A stretch of 64,000 nt of DNA from an uncultured Paracoccaceae bacterium (GCA_947488175.1 CANKYO010000007.1:62001-126000); one strand, 5' to 3'. Positions 8,047 to 17,537 are shown, counted from the first letter of the stretch. Notes: generated by a model from the letters alone, not told the origin. Program-made: numbers and translations.

Positions 8047-9327
8047 TCAGGCCGCCGATTTTCCGCGTGACCGGTTGCCGCCACTGCGCCGCCGCTGTCC
8101 GGCGGGCTTGCCACCGGCCGGTTTACCCTGCCGCTGACCGCCACCGCCGCCACGCCGTCCGCCGCCGCCATTGGGCCGCTTTTTCTGACCTGGCTGAATT
8201 TCCCACCGGCGACCGGAGGCGACGGGGATCGTTTCCTTCATCGCTTTCTCAATGTCCTGCAACTCGATCATCTCGTCCGGAGCGACAAGCGCAATCGCGG
8301 CCCCGTCGGCCCCGGCCCTTGCGGTCCGCCCGATCCGGTGAACGTAGTTTTCCGCCACATTGGGCAGATCATAGTTATAGACATGGCGCACATCGGGAAT
8401 GTCGATGCCGCGGGCGGCCACATCCGTGGCCACCAGCACCCGCACCTTTCCTGCCTTGAAGGCGGCAAGCGCGCGTTCGCGCTGACCCTGGGATTTGTTG
8501 CCGTGGATGGATGCGGCGGCAAAGCCCTTTTTCTCAAGCACTTTATACAGCTTCTCGCAGCCATGTTTGGTACGGCCAAAGACCAGCGCCAATTCGTCCC
8601 GATGAGCGTCGAGCAATTCGACCAGCAGGTCCATCTTGGCGGCTTGCGCCACGAAATGCACCGACTGGTTGTTCTTCTTGACCGCCTGACCCGGCGGGTT
8701 CACCTGCACGCGCACCGCGTCCTTGAGGTAGGTATCGGCCAGTTCATTCATCAGTTTCGGCATGGTGGCCGAAAACATCATCGTCTGGCGATCCTTGGCC
8801 AGCAGGGGTGCGATCCGGCGCAGGGCATGGATGAACCCCATGTCGAGCATCTGGTCGGCCTCGTCCAGCACCAGATAGATCGTTTCGTCCAGCCGCACCG
8901 CACGGCGGTCCAGCAGGTCGATCAGACGGCCCGGGGTGGCGACCAGCAGGTCAACACCGTTTGCCAGCCGCTTGGTCTGGGCAACAATGCCGGCACCACC
9001 GACCACTAGCGCCACTTTCAGGTGGCTGCCCTTGGTATAGGCGGTCAGGTTGTCGGCGATCTGTCTGGCCAGTTCGCGAGTGGGCGCAAGCATCAGACCG
9101 CGCACCGTCTTGGGGTTCGGCTTGACCCCGGCCTTCATCAGGGCGTGGATCATCGGCAGGCCAAAGGCCGCCGTCTTGCCTGTGCCGGTCTGGGCCAGAC
9201 CCATCACGTCACGCCCGTTCATGGCGTGCGGAATAGCCTGTTTCTGGATCGGAGTGGGATCGGTGATCCCCTGTTCTTTCAGTATGTTAATCAATCGGGG
9301 CGCGAGGCCCAGCATGTCAAAATCCAT
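8047..9327 (-). CDS. DEAD-box ATP-dependent RNA helicase, RhlE type
   Basis: A 426-residue RNA helicase of the cold-shock and ribosome-assembly class. The motifs appear in order: Q-motif (GITDPTPIQKQAIP), Walker A AQTGTGKT near 45-52, PTRELA, DEAD in VLDEADQMLD, SAT in FSATMPK, and HRIGRTARAG (motif VI). The last ~50 residues are a Gly/Arg/Lys-rich RNA-binding tail. An inverted repeat GCGGGGC/GCCCCGC (9349-9364) lies in the 5' untranslated region and could be involved in autoregulation. Assignment to RhlE rather than another paralogue is by overall look. Confidence 0.92.
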   Translation of the reverse strand: MDFDMLGLAPRLINILKEQGITDPTPIQKQAIPHAMNGRDVMGLAQTGTGKTAAFGLPMIHALMKAGVKPNPKTVRGLMLAPTRELARQIADNLTAYTKGSHLKVALVVGGAGIVAQTKRLANGVDLLVATPGRLIDLLDRRAVRLDETIYLVLDEADQMLDMGFIHALRRIAPLLAKDRQTMMFSATMPKLMNELADTYLKDAVRVQVNPPGQAVKKNNQSVHFVAQAAKMDLLVELLDAHRDELALVFGRTKHGCEKLYKVLEKKGFAAASIHGNKSQGQRERALAAFKAGKVRVLVATDVAARGIDIPDVRHVYNYDLPNVAENYVHRIGRTARAGADGAAIALVAPDEMIELQDIEKAMKETIPVASGRRWEIQPGQKKRPNGGGGRRGGGGGQRQGKPAGGKPAGQRRRSGGNRSRGKSAA

Positions 9328-9701
9328 GGAATGGATATCCTATTGTCTGCGGGGCAAGCCCCGCGCATATATGTCGGCCCATGACCGGATGTCATGAACG
9401 CGTGCAAGGTTGCGCCATATGCTGACAGCCTGAACCGCATTGTCCGGGCGCCGATCTGGCGCGGGACCCCTGCGTGATGTGGGAACCGGGAGGTGTGGTC
9501 GATGCCTTGCGATGGACATTTGTCCCGCTCTGCTCACGCGGCAGCTTGCATCGGTTGACTGGCACATGAGGGTTTGCAGCGACGCTGTCAAGGTCACCGT
9601 TGATCCGGGATCCGGAAAACCCTGCGTCGTGGCGCGTGGTCCTCATTTCGCGATCGACCCAAATCCATTAGTGAGGGATCATAAAGATTGCGAGGTTGCC
9701 A
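9328..9701. other. Intergenic region, helicase / DUF4329 gene
   Basis: Apart from the GCGGGGC-AA-GCCCCGC stem (9349-9364) in the helicase leader, I see no credible gene or RNA. Open frames across it have atypical amino-acid composition and no ribosome site. Confidence 0.4.
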
Positions 9702-10217
9702 ATGATGAAATACCTGATCCCGCTGTTGCTTTTGCCTGTCGGCTTGCTCGCCCAACCTGCCGATGAACAAAGCCTTGTCATGAGTGTTTTTGCAGCGCTG
9801 CAACCCGTTTCGATCCGCGAAAATGTCGAATATTGCGGTTATGTCGGTTTTGATGCTGCAGGCGTGCTTATCGCCTCGCCACCAACGCGCGGGGATGAAG
9901 CGTCTTGCCTGTCCGATGATCCGCAGTACATCACGGTCATCACCGCCTCTTATCACACGCATGGTGCCTTCGCCCCCGACTACTTTAACGAAGTTCCCAG
10001 CGGCGACGATATGGAAGGTGATGAGGAGGAAGGGATCGACGGTTGGGTCGCCACCCCCGGCGGGCGTCTGTGGTATATCGACACCACGGATATGGTGACT
10101 TTTCAGGTCTGTGGGCCGGGCTGTTTGCCCAGCGATCCGGGTTTTGTCGCCGGTGACATGGGTACCATCGCCGACAGCTACACTTATGATGATCTGGTCA
10201 AGCTACTGGAAGAGTAG
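9702..10217 (+). CDS. Exported DUF4329-like protein
   Basis: The 171-residue product has a signal peptide (MMKYLIPLLLLPVGLLAQP). Its core contains ASYHTHGAF, EVPSGDDMEGD and GWVATPGGRLWYID, which match my memory of DUF4329. The HTH followed by S-x-x-D is reminiscent of JAMM metal ligands, but the spacing is longer than the classic motif, so enzymatic function is speculative. Four cysteines could form disulphides. The start at 9702 follows GCGAGG by 6 bases; a TTG two codons upstream is an alternative. Confidence 0.68.
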   Translation: MMKYLIPLLLLPVGLLAQPADEQSLVMSVFAALQPVSIRENVEYCGYVGFDAAGVLIASPPTRGDEASCLSDDPQYITVITASYHTHGAFAPDYFNEVPSGDDMEGDEEEGIDGWVATPGGRLWYIDTTDMVTFQVCGPGCLPSDPGFVAGDMGTIADSYTYDDLVKLLEE

Positions 10218-10327
10218 CCCACCTATCGCAACGACCAAAAAACTGGCCACTGACCTGATGTAGCGCTTTCCCTGCGCGCACCCCCATCATAATGTGCGTC
10301 AAATCACCAAAGACCGGGGCAGACTGC

Positions 10328-11137
10328 GTGGCGCATATCATCGTTGTGGGCAATGAAAAGGGTGGCGCAGGCAAGTCCACCGTGTCCATGCATGTGGCCA
10401 CCGCGCTTTCACGCATGGGCCACAAGGTTGGCACGCTGGACCTCGATCTGCGCCAGCAGACGCTGGGGCGCTACATCGCCAATAGGCAGGCGTTCCTGGC
10501 AAAGGAAGGGCTGGACCTGCCCACGCCGGACTATGCCGAACTGCCAGATATCGACCCCGCCAGTCTTCAACCGGGCCAGAATGCGCAGGACCAGGCCCTG
10601 TCACAGGCGGTCGAGGCGATGCATGATGTCTGCGATTTCATCCTGATCGACTGCCCCGGCTCGCATACAAGGCTCAGCCAGTTGGCGCATGCCATGTCAG
10701 ATACGTTGATCACACCGCTGAATGACAGTTTCGTGGATTTCGATCTGCTGGCCCATGTGGATGGCGAGGGGGAGGAGATTATCGGCCCGTCGGTCTATTC
10801 CGAAATGGTCTGGAACGCGCGCCAGATGCGGGCTCAGGCGGGTATGAACCCCATCGACTGGGTGGTGGTGCGCAACCGATTGGGGACCACAGCGATGATC
10901 AACAAGGAAAAGATGCAGCGCGCAATTGCCAAGCTTGCCAAGCGGATCGGATTTCGGGCGGCCCCCGGCTTTAGCGAGCGGGTAGTGTTTCGCGAACTCT
11001 TTCCCCGCGGTCTGACCCTACTGGATCTGCGCGATATCGGGGTGACCAGCCTGAGCATGTCCAACATCGCCGCACGGCAGGAACTGCGCGAGTTGATCAA
11101 GGCGCTTGATCTGCCGGGTGTCACACCGGATTTCTAG
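10328..11137 (+). CDS. mipZ: Division-plane positioning ATPase MipZ
   Basis: MipZ is a ParA/MinD-family ATPase that binds ParB at the poles and blocks FtsZ polymerisation, so the ring forms at midcell in alphaproteobacteria. The deviant Walker A NEKGGAGKST lies near residues 8-17, followed by LDLDLRQQTLGRY, the switch IDCPGSHT and RNRLGTT. A GTG at 10328 (AHIIVVGNEKGG) gives 269 residues, close to Caulobacter MipZ, and a G-rich site precedes it; the frame also opens at 10292. A MipZ-specific reading fits better than plasmid ParA because of the RQQTLGRY region and chromosomal setting. Confidence 0.88.
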   Translation: MAHIIVVGNEKGGAGKSTVSMHVATALSRMGHKVGTLDLDLRQQTLGRYIANRQAFLAKEGLDLPTPDYAELPDIDPASLQPGQNAQDQALSQAVEAMHDVCDFILIDCPGSHTRLSQLAHAMSDTLITPLNDSFVDFDLLAHVDGEGEEIIGPSVYSEMVWNARQMRAQAGMNPIDWVVVRNRLGTTAMINKEKMQRAIAKLAKRIGFRAAPGFSERVVFRELFPRGLTLLDLRDIGVTSLSMSNIAARQELRELIKALDLPGVTPDF

Positions 11138-11194
11138 CCTTCCGCTTCCCGTTGTGCCCACCTAACATCCAATCGAAATCTGGGAGGATCCATT

Positions 11195-12814
11195 TTGCGA
11201 AATCTGTGGGAATTGGAACGGTTTACGACGCTGGCATTGGTTTGTGCCCTGACAGTGATTTGCTTTGTTGTGGGTTTCTGGTTTCCGTGGGTGTTCATCC
11301 TGTGCCTTGGGTTTGGTGCCCTGTCGGTGCTGGGCTTTCGTGACCTGCAACAGCCGCGCCATTCGATCCTGCGCAACTATCCCGTGCTGGGCCATATGCG
11401 GTTTCTGTTCGAAGGGATCCGCCCCGAAATCCGCCAGTACCTGATCGAAAGCGATCAGGACGAACAGCCGTTCAGCCGCGAACAACGCTCACTGGTCTAT
11501 CAGCGCGCCAAGGGCGAAGAAGACAAACGCCCCTTTGGCACGCAGGAAGCGGTGTATGAGGCCGGATATTCCTGGCTCACCCATTCGGTGCAGCCCACCC
11601 ATTTCGACGACAATGATTTCCGGGTGATGATCGGCGGGCCGGATTGCAAACAACCCTACTCCGCCTCGCTCTATAACATCTCCGCGATGAGTTTCGGGTC
11701 GCTGTCGGCCAATGCCATTTTGGCGCTGAATACCGGGGCAAAAATGGGCGGGTTCGCCCATGACACCGGCGAAGGCGGGATCAGCCGCTATCACCGCGAA
11801 CCGGGCGGCGATCTGATCTATGAAATCGGGTCCGGTTATTTCGGTTGCCGCAATGATGATGGCAGCTTCAGCCCCGACAAATTTGCCGAACAGGCGGCCA
11901 GCGATCAGGTCAAGATGATCGAAGTTAAGCTTAGCCAAGGGGCCAAACCGGGCCATGGCGGGATGCTGCCCGCCTCCAAGATCACGCCGGAAATCGCAGA
12001 GGCGCGCGGCGTGCCGATGGGCGTTGATTGCGTGTCACCCGCAGCTCATGGCGCTTTTTCCAACCCGATTGAACTGATGGAGTTTCTGGGGCTCCTGCGC
12101 GAAAAATCAGGGGGCAAGCCGGTCGGTTTCAAGCTTTGCATCGGGCACCGGCGCGAATTCATGTGCATGGTCAAGGCGATGCTGGAAACCGGGATCGTGC
12201 CGGATTTCATTGTGGTGGACGGCACCGAAGGGGGCACAGGTGCGGCCCCGCTGGAATTCGCCAATCATGTCGGCATGCCCATGGTGGAAGGACTGACATT
12301 CGTGCATAACACATTGCGCGGCGCCGGCATCCGCGATCAGGTCAAGATCGGGGCGGCCGGCAAGCTTGTCAGCGCCTTTGACATCGCGCGCGCGCTGTCG
12401 CTTGGGGCGGATTGGTGCAACTCGGCCCGCGGTTACATGTTTGCCATCGGCTGCATTCAGGCGCAGGCCTGCCATACCAATCACTGCCCTGTGGGCGTGG
12501 CCACGCAGGACCCGCTGCGCGCACGTGCGCTGGATGTGGGCAATAAAAGCCAGCGGGTGGCACGGTTCCATGACAACACCCTGAAAGCGTTGGGTGAAAT
12601 GGCGGGGGCGGCAGGGCTGAAAAACCCGTGTGAATTCCTGCCCTATCATTTCATGGCACGGCGAAGCGATGGGCAGATGACCGAAGCGGCAGATGTTTAT
12701 ACCTACATGCCAGAAGGCTTTCTGCTGGACGACGGCCCGGATGAACACGGCTACAAGGAACGCTGGGCCCGGGCAAATGCCCATAGTTTTGCGCCACCTG
12801 AGGCCGTGCGCTGA
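11195..12814 (+). CDS. FMN-binding glutamate synthase-like protein
   Basis: A 539-residue membrane-anchored relative of the central domain of glutamate synthase. Two hydrophobic segments occupy residues ~12-48. The FMN/Fe-S domain is clear: YNISAMSFGSLSANAILALN, HDTGEGGISRYH, KLSQGAKPGHGGMLP, IVVDGTEGGTGAAPLEF and the cysteine cluster CIQAQACHTNHCPVGVATQ. No glutaminase domain is present, so it is not a full GltB, and its electron donor and substrate are unknown. It starts with TTG at 11195, supported by GGGAGG at 11182-11187. Confidence 0.88.
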   Translation: MRNLWELERFTTLALVCALTVICFVVGFWFPWVFILCLGFGALSVLGFRDLQQPRHSILRNYPVLGHMRFLFEGIRPEIRQYLIESDQDEQPFSREQRSLVYQRAKGEEDKRPFGTQEAVYEAGYSWLTHSVQPTHFDDNDFRVMIGGPDCKQPYSASLYNISAMSFGSLSANAILALNTGAKMGGFAHDTGEGGISRYHREPGGDLIYEIGSGYFGCRNDDGSFSPDKFAEQAASDQVKMIEVKLSQGAKPGHGGMLPASKITPEIAEARGVPMGVDCVSPAAHGAFSNPIELMEFLGLLREKSGGKPVGFKLCIGHRREFMCMVKAMLETGIVPDFIVVDGTEGGTGAAPLEFANHVGMPMVEGLTFVHNTLRGAGIRDQVKIGAAGKLVSAFDIARALSLGADWCNSARGYMFAIGCIQAQACHTNHCPVGVATQDPLRARALDVGNKSQRVARFHDNTLKALGEMAGAAGLKNPCEFLPYHFMARRSDGQMTEAADVYTYMPEGFLLDDGPDEHGYKERWARANAHSFAPPEAVR

Positions 12815-12860
12815 CAATTTCCTTACAAAGGAAATTGCCAAGAATTTTCTGAAAATTCTT
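12815..12860. terminator. Two tandem AT-rich hairpins
   Basis: CAATTTCCTT/AAGGAAATTG (12815-12837, loop ACA) is followed after two bases by AAGAATTTT/AAAATTCTT (12840-12860, loop CTG). Both are perfect. They fill the gap between convergent genes and probably end transcription from both sides. Confidence 0.7.
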
Positions 12861-12865
12861 GCGGC

Positions 12866-13831
12866 TCACTCCTGCCGGGGCGGTGTTTTACCAGCAAGGC
12901 GCATGACCATGCTGACACGCGGCGTCGTACCGGTCTCTGACCGCGACCGTGTGCGCAGGACCGGCGTATTCTCAGACGTACCGCTGCGGCTTTCGCGCAG
13001 GACGATATACAGACCACTGCAGATGATAATCCCTGCGCCGATCATGGTGGCCTGATCAACCACCTCGTCAAAGAACAGCAAACCAAACCCGGTCGCCCAG
13101 ATGATCTGGCTATATTGCATCGGGGCGATGATGGCCGCCTCGCCCACCTGATAGGCGGCGATGACAAAGCGGCTGGCGATCCAGGCAAAGACGGCAGTGA
13201 TCCCCAACATGCCCAGATGCTCAATCGGCATCGGCTGATAAACGAATGGCAGGGCGCAGGCCATGACCACAAAGTTCACCACCATGGGATAAAGCAGCAT
13301 GACCACAGGCCGTTCTTCTGACCCGATCTTGCGCACCACGATGGACGCCACAGACCCGCAGATCGCGGCGGACAAGGCCGCCAGATGGCCCAGCGACAAT
13401 TCGGTCTGTCCGGGCCGCAGCACCACTAGCACGCCCGCGAGCCCCACCAGTACCGCCAGCCAGCGGCGCAGGCGCACTTTTTCGCCCAGCACCGGAATGG
13501 CCAGCACCGTAATCAACAAAGGCGAGGCGAACAGGATCGCATAGGTCTGCGCCAGCGGCAGGACCGAAAACGCATAGAATGCCGACACACCCGTCACTAC
13601 CGCCGCCCCGGTCCGCAAGGCCAGCCACCAGGGATGCACCGGCACTAATGTGCCGGGTGTCGCATCGCGCATCAGCATCACAGTCGCCAGCGGAAAGCTG
13701 AGCAGCACACTGAAAAACACGATCTGAATGGGTGAATAGATGCCGCCCAGGAATTTGACGAACACATCATGGGTGGAAAACACGCCAAAGGCGATCAATG
13801 CGAACAAGGCACCTTTGACATTTGGGGACAT
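12866..13831 (-). CDS. EamA/DMT-family membrane transporter
   Basis: A 321-residue protein with ten predicted transmembrane helices arranged as two EamA repeats; the first begins GALFALIAFGVFSTHDVFVK and the second near residue 155. Members export amino acids, nucleobases or other small metabolites, and the substrate cannot be read from sequence. About 40 polar C-terminal residues rich in Arg/Ser/Thr follow the last helix. It is monocistronic and convergent with the glutamate-synthase-like gene. Confidence 0.87.
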   Translation of the reverse strand: MSPNVKGALFALIAFGVFSTHDVFVKFLGGIYSPIQIVFFSVLLSFPLATVMLMRDATPGTLVPVHPWWLALRTGAAVVTGVSAFYAFSVLPLAQTYAILFASPLLITVLAIPVLGEKVRLRRWLAVLVGLAGVLVVLRPGQTELSLGHLAALSAAICGSVASIVVRKIGSEERPVVMLLYPMVVNFVVMACALPFVYQPMPIEHLGMLGITAVFAWIASRFVIAAYQVGEAAIIAPMQYSQIIWATGFGLLFFDEVVDQATMIGAGIIICSGLYIVLRESRSGTSENTPVLRTRSRSETGTTPRVSMVMRLAGKTPPRQE

Positions 13832-13889
13832 GGGTCAATCCTTTGTGCAGTTACCGCTAACTGACAAAGGAATGACCATAGGTCAACGC

Positions 13890-13916
13890 AAAGGGGCGGC
13901 CCAATGGACCGCCCCA
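13890..13916 (-). terminator. Terminator of second VPLPA-CTERM gene
   Basis: Read on the minus strand, GGGGCGGTCC-ATTG-GGCCGCCCC is followed by TTTG. It lies 22 bases after the stop codon of the gene at 13939-14607. Confidence 0.75.
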
Positions 13917-13938
13917 GCATATTTCTATCAGACTGTGA

Positions 13939-14607
13939 TCAGGCTGCGCGGCGGCGCAGGAACCCAAGACCAAACAGACCAGTCAGCAAAAGAAGTGCAC
14001 CGGCAGGCAGCGGTATGGCCGCAGTATCAACGTCGATACGCCCAATCCGGAAGTTGTCAAACCGACCATCAGCACCAAAGCTGATCGACTGGCCAGAGGC
14101 CACGGTCAGCGATGCCAGGCTGAATGGATTGCTGTTTGAGATATTGATTTCCTCACGCACCAGCGCACCATCAACGAAAACGTCAAAGTCGTCGTTCCAG
14201 TCCACACCTGTGAACAGGATCGACGTGAAATCAACAACGCGGTCGAATGCAAAGGTGATCAGATCGTTGCCGTGGTTACCATCAATGGAGCTGCCGTCCC
14301 AGAAGCCGTCAATCCCAAGGCCCGCGCTTGTCTGGCGCACATAACGATGACCCCAGAAACCGCAACCGCCGTCGGAACAGTCGCTATCGATGATCGTATC
14401 GTTGGGCTGACCTGCGGGCGCACGATAGCGTCCTGCGGTCACATCAACGCTGAGCCCGTCAACTGTTGCAGAATAGCTGCCATAGCCCGAGGAACTGTTG
14501 GCTGGCCCGCCATTCATAAAGTCGAAACTGATGGTAGCTGCCATTGCTGGCATCGCGATCAGTGTAGCCGCTGCGGCTGCCGCGATTCTCTTAACGATAT
14601 AATTCAT
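13939..14607 (-). CDS. VPLPA-CTERM exported protein (second copy)
   Basis: A 222-residue secreted protein. It has an N-terminal signal peptide (RIAAAAAATLIAMPAMAA), a beta-sandwich-like body with several Asp/Gly turns and two close cysteines (DCSDGGC), and the sorting tail IPLPAGALLLLTGLFGLGFL followed by RRRAA. The tail shows it is an exosortase-type substrate like the gene at 4322; the two bodies are not obviously alike. An AT-rich region upstream (14608-14690) probably holds its promoter. Role unknown, perhaps surface or matrix. Confidence 0.82.
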   Translation of the reverse strand: MNYIVKRIAAAAAATLIAMPAMAATISFDFMNGGPANSSSGYGSYSATVDGLSVDVTAGRYRAPAGQPNDTIIDSDCSDGGCGFWGHRYVRQTSAGLGIDGFWDGSSIDGNHGNDLITFAFDRVVDFTSILFTGVDWNDDFDVFVDGALVREEINISNSNPFSLASLTVASGQSISFGADGRFDNFRIGRIDVDTAAIPLPAGALLLLTGLFGLGFLRRRAA

Positions 14608-14795
14608 TGTTTTTCCAATAATTTTTATAACCGATTATCGAACTCGTGTTTACCTTCTGTTAACACTACCTTTTTTTGGCCTCAATTGCCAGCGTTACAC
14701 CCGAAAAACACCACATTCCGGACACTTTCAACCGGGCCGTGCAGCGCGCTCTGCCAGTCGCCCAAGGCGAGCACGGCCCTTGGTTGATTCGGATA

Positions 14796-15902
14796 CTATA
14801 GACTCGCGTTCAGTGCAGCGATGATCACATCACCCATCTGTGTGGTGGACAGTGGCGTTCCACCATCCGGTCCCATCAGATCACCTGTGCGCGCGCCATC
14901 CGCCAGAACCTTTTCGATTGCGGCCTCCAGCCTGTCAGCCTCGGCCCCTTCGTCAAAGGAATAGCGCAGCGCCATCGCAAAGCTCAGGATACAGGCAATC
15001 GGGTTGGCTTTGCCCTGCCCGGCAATATCCGGTGCTGAACCGTGGACAGGTTCATACATCGCCTTAGGCCGACCATTGGCCATCGGCAGACCCAGTGACG
15101 CGGACGGCAGCATACCCAGTGACCCGGTCAGCATCGCCGCGCAATCCGACAGGATATCGCCAAACAGGTTGTCGGTCAGGATCACGTCAAACTGCTTGGG
15201 CGCGCGGACCAGCTGCATCGCACCGTTGTCGGCATACATATGGCTCAGCTCAACATCGGCATAATCGGCCTGATGGACCTCAATGACCACATCGCGCCAC
15301 AGGATGCCGCTCTCCATCACATTGGCTTTTTCCATCGAACAGACCTTGTTCGACCGTTTGCGCGCCAGATCAAAGGCGGCGCGGGCAACCCGTTCAATCT
15401 CGGCCTCGGTATAACGCTGGGTGTTGATACCCACGCGCATGTTGTCTTCGGTATGAATGCCGCGCGGCTCACCGAAATAGACACCCGAGGTCAGTTCGCG
15501 CACGATCATGATATCAAGGCCTGCAACCACATCCTTTTTCAGGGATGAAAAATCGGCCAGCGCGTCGAAACACTGAGCCGGGCGCAGATTGGCAAACAGG
15601 TCCATTTCCTTGCGCAGGCGCAACAGCCCGCGCTCGGGCTTCAGGCTGAAATCCAGATTGTCATATTGCGGGCCGCCCACAGCACCCAACAGCACCGCGT
15701 CAACCTCTTGTGCCTTGGCCATCGTTGCGTCCGCCAAAGGCACGCCATGGGCATCATAGGCGCAGCCCCCCACCAGATCCTCTGACACATCAAAGGTCAG
15801 GTCACGCTTGTCGCCAAACCAATCAATGATCCGCTTCACCTCTGCCATGACTTCGGGGCCGATGCCGTCACCGGCGAGGATCAAGAGGGATGGGTTTGGC
15901 AT
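14796..15902 (-). CDS. leuB: 3-isopropylmalate dehydrogenase
   Basis: LeuB oxidises and decarboxylates 3-isopropylmalate with NAD+ in leucine synthesis. The product opens [20 protein letters not shown] and includes [11 protein letters not shown], the arginine-rich substrate loop [47 protein letters not shown] and the NAD-binding [20 protein letters not shown]. The 368-residue length is normal. leuD and leuC lie upstream on the same strand, but several unrelated genes separate them. Confidence 0.97.
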   Translation of the reverse strand: MPNPSLLILAGDGIGPEVMAEVKRIIDWFGDKRDLTFDVSEDLVGGCAYDAHGVPLADATMAKAQEVDAVLLGAVGGPQYDNLDFSLKPERGLLRLRKEMDLFANLRPAQCFDALADFSSLKKDVVAGLDIMIVRELTSGVYFGEPRGIHTEDNMRVGINTQRYTEAEIERVARAAFDLARKRSNKVCSMEKANVMESGILWRDVVIEVHQADYADVELSHMYADNGAMQLVRAPKQFDVILTDNLFGDILSDCAAMLTGSLGMLPSASLGLPMANGRPKAMYEPVHGSAPDIAGQGKANPIACILSFAMALRYSFDEGAEADRLEAAIEKVLADGARTGDLMGPDGGTPLSTTQMGDVIIAALNASL

Positions 15903-16026
15903 GAGGCACCTTTTGTCACAATTATGGTTCGCCTCGACCTAGCGTGACCGCTGCAAAGGTGCAAGCAAACGGCGACATATGGCTGCCCCGAAAGGGGGAC
16001 GCGCGGCATCATTACCGACGGGCATG

Positions 16027-16051
16027 GCAGGTCGCAGCGAATACGACCTGC
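16027..16051. repeat. Hairpin downstream of LysM-like gene
   Basis: GCAGGTCG (16027-16034) pairs with CGACCTGC (16044-16051) around nine bases. It lies 3' of the minus-strand gene at 16107-16451 and could end its transcript, but no T-run follows on the minus strand. Confidence 0.4.
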
Positions 16052-16106
16052 TCAAATGAACGCAATCAAATGCGCGCTGGTGTCGTAAGATGAACAGGGC
16101 CTGACC

Positions 16107-16451
16107 CTAGTTGGTTTCATCACCGCTGGCAGGCTCCGCCGTTTCATCGGCCGCCGACGTCTCGCCTTCCGCATTTGCCGTCACTGGTTCATCAAGACAG
16201 GGTATGAACAGCTCCATCCCAACGGCAAGGCTGCCCGGATCAGGGCCGATAATCAGCCTGTTGCGCTGGTGGAGGTTTTCAACCTCCTGTGTTGTGCCAT
16301 AAGCCCAGGCAGAGATATTCGACAGGCTGTCAGCCTTTTCGACCACATAGGTTGTGTCACATTTGATTTCGTCAGAATGGGCATGGGCGGTCACCGCAAG
16401 GTTCGCGCAAATCAGCGACAGTGCGGATACTGAGATACCGGGCAATTTCAT
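16107..16451 (-). CDS. Exported LysM-like small protein
   Basis: The 114-residue product has a signal peptide ending AHAHS and one LysM-like segment (TTYVVEKADSLSNISAWAYG, then LAVGMELFIPC). Two cysteines bracket the segment and may form a disulphide. The tail is acidic, Ala/Glu/Thr-rich and probably disordered. LysM domains usually bind peptidoglycan, so a periplasmic or cell-wall role is likely. It is monocistronic. Confidence 0.68.
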   Translation of the reverse strand: MKLPGISVSALSLICANLAVTAHAHSDEIKCDTTYVVEKADSLSNISAWAYGTTQEVENLHQRNRLIIGPDPGSLAVGMELFIPCLDEPVTANAEGETSAADETAEPASGDETN

Positions 16452-16544
16452 GTCTCTCTTTCCCTAAATAACTTACAAACGATGCCATCATTAAATACCA
16501 TGCTGGCAAAACTAAGGCGACGGGCGTGCCGCGGTCAGATCTGG

Positions 16545-17441
16545 TCAGACAACCAGCGGCTTCAACCCCTCTGCCAGCAGGTCCCACACGCGCCTGATCC
16601 GCGGGGTCTGGCGCATCGCTTCGTGCGCAGTCAGCCACACCGGCAAGGTAGGTAGGGGAATGCCGATGTCGATCTCTTCAATCAACGGATCGTTTCGCCC
16701 GATATCGGCTTGGGCAAACCCGATCCCGCAGCCCGCGCGCACCAGTTCCCAATAGGCGATATTGTCATCGCAGCGGGTCTTGAAGAACTCCCGTTCGACC
16801 GGAATGCCAAATTCGGCAAACCCGTTGATGATGTCGGGGTTCGTGTCATAGCCGACAAAATCATGCGCGGGCAGATCAGCCAGGGATTGCGGCTTGCTCC
16901 GCTCGGCTAGGTACGACTTGGCAGCAAAGACCCCCAGCGGGATATCCCCGATATGCTGGGTGACCAGGTCCAATTGGGTCGGGCGGTACATGCGCACGGC
17001 GATATCCGCCTCGCGATAAAGCAGGTTGCGGCTATCATCGCTGGGAACAAGCTCAATTGCGATTTCGGGCTCCAGCCTGCGGATACGCGCGATGACCGTT
17101 GGCAGATGCATGGCCGAGGTGGCCACGCTGGCGGTGATCCGCACGGTCCCTTCCAGCCGCGCCTGCTGGCCCGCGGCGGTCAGCGCGATCTGCTGGACGG
17201 CGGCGCGCATCGCCTGCGCCGGGGCGACGAGATCGGCGCCGGTCTTGGTCAGGGCAAAGCCACGCGGCTGCCTGCGAAACAGCTCGGCTCCCAATTGCGC
17301 CTCGATCGCCTTGATCTGGCGACCCAGCGTCGGCTGGCTGGTGCCAAGTTCGCGGGCCGCCCCTGAAAGGCTGCCGGTTTCGGCCACCGCCAGAAAGGTT
17401 TGTACCAGTGACCAGTCCAATGATGAGAGCGGCTTATCCAT
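16545..17441 (-). CDS. LysR-family transcriptional regulator
   Basis: A 298-residue LTTR. The winged helix-turn-helix fills residues 8-66, with TGSLSGAARELGTSQPTLGR as the recognition region and LFRRQPRGFALTKTG after it. The effector-binding domain follows (VRITASVATSAMHLPTVIAR onward). It is transcribed divergently from the NAD(P)-binding gene at 17538 and probably controls it and itself from the shared 96-base region. Confidence 0.92.
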   Translation of the reverse strand: MDKPLSSLDWSLVQTFLAVAETGSLSGAARELGTSQPTLGRQIKAIEAQLGAELFRRQPRGFALTKTGADLVAPAQAMRAAVQQIALTAAGQQARLEGTVRITASVATSAMHLPTVIARIRRLEPEIAIELVPSDDSRNLLYREADIAVRMYRPTQLDLVTQHIGDIPLGVFAAKSYLAERSKPQSLADLPAHDFVGYDTNPDIINGFAEFGIPVEREFFKTRCDDNIAYWELVRAGCGIGFAQADIGRNDPLIEEIDIGIPLPTLPVWLTAHEAMRQTPRIRRVWDLLAEGLKPLVV

Positions 17442-17443
17442 TC

Positions 17444-17460
17444 ATTCATGAATACATGAT
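17444..17460. promoter_or_regulatory. Putative LysR operator in divergent promoter
   Basis: Overlapping dyads ATTCATGAAT (17444-17453) and TCATG-N4-CATGA (17446-17459) sit just upstream of the LysR start, and a further CATGAATA lies at 17490. This T/A-flanked dyad is the sort of site LysR proteins use; binding is inferred. Confidence 0.45.
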
Positions 17461-17537
17461 CTGCGATTTTCGGCAATTTATTTGACGACATGAATAGATC
17501 ATCTTGGCTGCAACTGCCCATCAACAGGAGCGATCCC

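Noticed and set aside
9440-9766. Open frames in the helicase-DUF4329 gap
   Set aside because: Composition is unlike neighbouring proteins, starts lack ribosome sites, and the right end runs into a real gene in another frame.
10328-11137. Plasmid partition locus (parA)
   Set aside because: No parB or parS-like repeats follow, and the sequence fits chromosomal MipZ better.
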